Shown piece after piece: positions 22,084 to 23,085 of a stretch of 23,085 bases of DNA (positions within the stretch are counted from its first letter, which is position 1; each line of letters starts with the position of its first letter). Origin of the DNA: Psychrobacter sp. (GTDB lineage: Bacteria; Pseudomonadota; Gammaproteobacteria; Pseudomonadales; Moraxellaceae); assembly GCA_012270355.1 (NCBI GenBank), contig JAAXIL010000056.1:1-23085 (forward strand). Reading direction: 5' to 3'. The position numbers were made by a program, and so were the translations under genes. The notes under the pieces were generated by a model that had not been told where the DNA came from, searched no databases, and saw nothing but the letters and a program-made list of their open reading frames with translations.

Positions 22084-22969
22084 TCCACTGATCAATTCCG
22101 AAATTCCCATCGGGCGATTTGCCCCCTCCCCCACTGGCGAGCTACATTTAGGCTCGCTGACCACCGCCCTCGCCAGCTATTGCCATATTAAATCTCTCGG
22201 CGGTCGCTGGCTGTTGCGAATGGAAGACACCGACACCCAGCGATGCAAACCTGAATTTAGTCAGCAAATTTTGCGTGATCTAGACAATTTGGGATTGCAT
22301 CATGACGGTGAAGTGATTTATCAATCTCAGCGTCAAGCGATTTATGACGATTATCTACACGATAAACTAGCGGACACTGCCTATGCCTGCGAGTGTTCTC
22401 GCAAAGATTTAGCGGGGTTTAACGTTTATCCCCGTTTTTGCTTGGGCAAAGGATTGACATGGATCGGGCATAAAATTCGGGTGCAACTGCCTGACCGTGA
22501 CGTGACCTTTTTGGATAATTTACAAGGCTGGCAAAGCGTCAACCCTCAGCAAACGCTAGGCGATGTGGTATTAAAGCGAGCAGATGGCATCATCAACTAC
22601 TTTCTAGCAGTGAGTGTCGATGATGGTTTGCAAGGCGTAACACATATCATGCGGGGCTTGGACATTTTGCCCCTCACGACTGCTCAAATTGCACTAATGG
22701 ACATGTTAGACTTGCCTGCCGTCCGCTCTTGGCATCATTTGCCCCTTGTGCAAAATGCTTATGGGCAAAAGTTGTCGAAGCAAAATTTAGCTCAACCGAT
22801 TGATACCGGTAGTGTGCAGAAGTGTCAGGCACTCATCCAGCATGGCTTAGGTTTACTCAAACAACCCCCCGTCGAGATGGACACACCCGAACGGATGCTG
22901 GTTCAAGCAGTGGTACAGTGGGATGAAACGCCATTAAAAGGGCAGGCGGTGTTGGGGCGGACGGGCTAA
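22076..22969 (+). CDS. gluQ: glutamyl-queuosine tRNA(Asp) synthetase
   Basis: 297 aa. A truncated glutamyl-tRNA synthetase paralogue that attaches glutamate to queuosine at position 34 of tRNA-Asp. It has the class I signature [13 protein letters not shown] (HLGS as HIGH, 24-27) and KLSKQN as the KMSKS loop (232-237), and lacks the anticodon-binding domain of GltX. The zinc cluster CEC, Tyr and PRFC fits C-x-C-x10-Y-x3-C. Length matches the family (about 290-310). The start overlaps dksA by 8 bp; dksA-gluQ is a conserved pair in gammaproteobacteria. The 3' end reads [11 protein letters not shown] and stops at TAA 22967-22969. Confidence 0.93.
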   Translation: MPSPLINSEIPIGRFAPSPTGELHLGSLTTALASYCHIKSLGGRWLLRMEDTDTQRCKPEFSQQILRDLDNLGLHHDGEVIYQSQRQAIYDDYLHDKLADTAYACECSRKDLAGFNVYPRFCLGKGLTWIGHKIRVQLPDRDVTFLDNLQGWQSVNPQQTLGDVVLKRADGIINYFLAVSVDDGLQGVTHIMRGLDILPLTTAQIALMDMLDLPAVRSWHHLPLVQNAYGQKLSKQNLAQPIDTGSVQKCQALIQHGLGLLKQPPVEMDTPERMLVQAVVQWDETPLKGQAVLGRTG

Positions 22970-23085
22970 ATCAGTGTTTTATTAATAATGCCGACAGTTA
23001 GCAGGAGAAATACGAGGGCTTTGATGAGTAATCTTGAGTACTCACACCCCCATAAATAAACTGCCCCCCCTCGACGACCCGGCAT

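Noticed and set aside
23024..23059. Short ORF ATG AGT AAT CTT at the right edge.
   Set aside because: Only 11 codons before a stop, with no recognisable content.

Overview
The window looks like a chromosomal segment of a Moraxellaceae gammaproteobacterium (Psychrobacter/Moraxella type). This is an inference from the gene set: a stand-alone BirA without a DNA-binding domain, dksA followed by gluQ, a divergent znuA / zur-znuC-znuB zinc locus with a textbook Zur operator, and a FecA-like receptor under a Fur box. The left half, roughly to 12.5 kb, is AT-rich and full of mobile DNA. The right half, from 12.7 kb on, is ordinary compact host DNA.

Layout. 1-596: the transposase end of an IS256-family element, cut by the window edge. 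763-2949 (minus): a TonB-dependent ferric-chelate receptor with an overlapping Fur box and promoter. 3227-3780: a scar in which the last 65 or so codons of dapE join the 3' part of an IS3-family element. 3974-10106 (minus): three tightly packed genes, a 1061-aa tyrosine recombinase, a 788-aa recombinase-fold protein lacking the catalytic tyrosine, and a 187-aa protein. This size and order match the Gamma-Mobile-Trio (GMT) modules that carry defence and toxin islands. Upstream lies a 10-bp-phased tandem repeat (10225-10260) with inverted GCGGACGT arms, and then one apparent cargo gene, a 527-aa auto-inhibited Fic protein (10471-12054). 12055-12712 has no gene, but holds a long imperfect hairpin, a terminator and a 19-nt copy of a tRNA-Gly anticodon arm.

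Right half: TauE/SafE permease, BirA, a CoA-pyrophosphatase-type NUDIX protein (convergent with and overlapping birA), a zinc-ribbon NUDIX hydrolase, a DUF4124-like gene with an internal stop, a truncated GNAT acetyltransferase, the zinc-uptake locus znuA / zur-znuC-znuB, the cAMP phosphodiesterase cpdA, and dksA-gluQ.

How the parts work together. Zur probably senses zinc and represses both arms of the Znu transporter from one shared operator. The TonB receptor probably answers to iron through Fur. The trio is probably the integration machinery of a small GMT-like island whose visible cargo is the Fic protein. The IS fragments, dapE remnant, GNAT fragment and DUF4124 nonsense codon show active gene decay around it.
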